Origin: JBMNNU01 sp050942695
GTDB lineage: Bacteria > Chloroflexota > UBA6077
NCBI GenBank assembly: GCA_050942695.1
Contig: JBMNNU010000240.1
Coordinates: forward strand, 1-5,185
DNA: 5,185 nucleotides
Reading direction: 5' to 3'
In this document: positions 5,183-5,185 of the stretch, piece after piece
Layout: the number at the start of each line of letters is the position of its first letter
Numbering within the stretch: position 1 is the stretch's first letter
Made by a program: the position numbers and the translations under genes
The notes under the pieces: generated by a model
The model's database searches: none
The model's input: the letters and a program-made list of their open reading frames with translations, nothing else
What the model was told of the DNA's origin: nothing

Positions 5183-5185
5183 TGG

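Overview
This window is a late flagellar (filament) gene cluster from a motile Gram-negative-type bacterium, with every confident gene on the + strand: csrA, flagellin (fliC/hag type), fliS, fliD, flaG. GC is roughly 62% in the flagellin N-terminal coding part and about 46% in the middle of the flagellin gene. The flagellin N-terminus, the dispersed GC-rich hairpin repeats at the right end and the gene order loosely recall flagellate lineages outside the classic enterobacteria, such as candidate phyla of the FCB group or Deltaproteobacteria. That placement is a guess; nothing here fixes the taxon.

Layout. Positions 1-73 are the edge of an upstream region that cannot be assigned. csrA (74-358) encodes the RNA-binding post-transcriptional regulator, with a tail of about 38 residues beyond the usual core. 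A gap of about 500 bases follows. Its left part (359-636) holds several perfect inverted repeats. Its right part holds a near-consensus sigma-28 (FliA) promoter (637-663) and a leader of about 190 nt that is rich in GGA motifs and runs into the flagellin Shine-Dalgarno. One of these motifs sits in the loop of a perfect 6-bp GC hairpin (799-818), as expected of a CsrA target. Flagellin (864-2138) is followed by two perfect stem-loops, the second with a 15-bp stem, and then by the closely packed fliS (2247-2582), fliD (2601-4457) and flaG (4475-4855), with gaps of 17-18 nt. A rho-independent terminator (4886-4915) closes the unit. The last 270 bases have no gene and hold a cluster of REP-like hairpin repeats.

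How the genes work together. Sigma-28 would start filament genes once the hook-basal body is complete. CsrA probably represses flagellin translation by binding the leader; its usual antagonist FliW is not in the window. FliS is the secretion chaperone for flagellin, FliD is the cap that polymerises flagellin at the filament tip, and FlaG influences filament length.

The most unusual points are a discoidin-like (F5/8 type C) domain inserted in the middle of the FliD cap protein, which suggests a glycan-binding or adhesive filament tip, and the well-formed CsrA-type hairpin in the flagellin leader.
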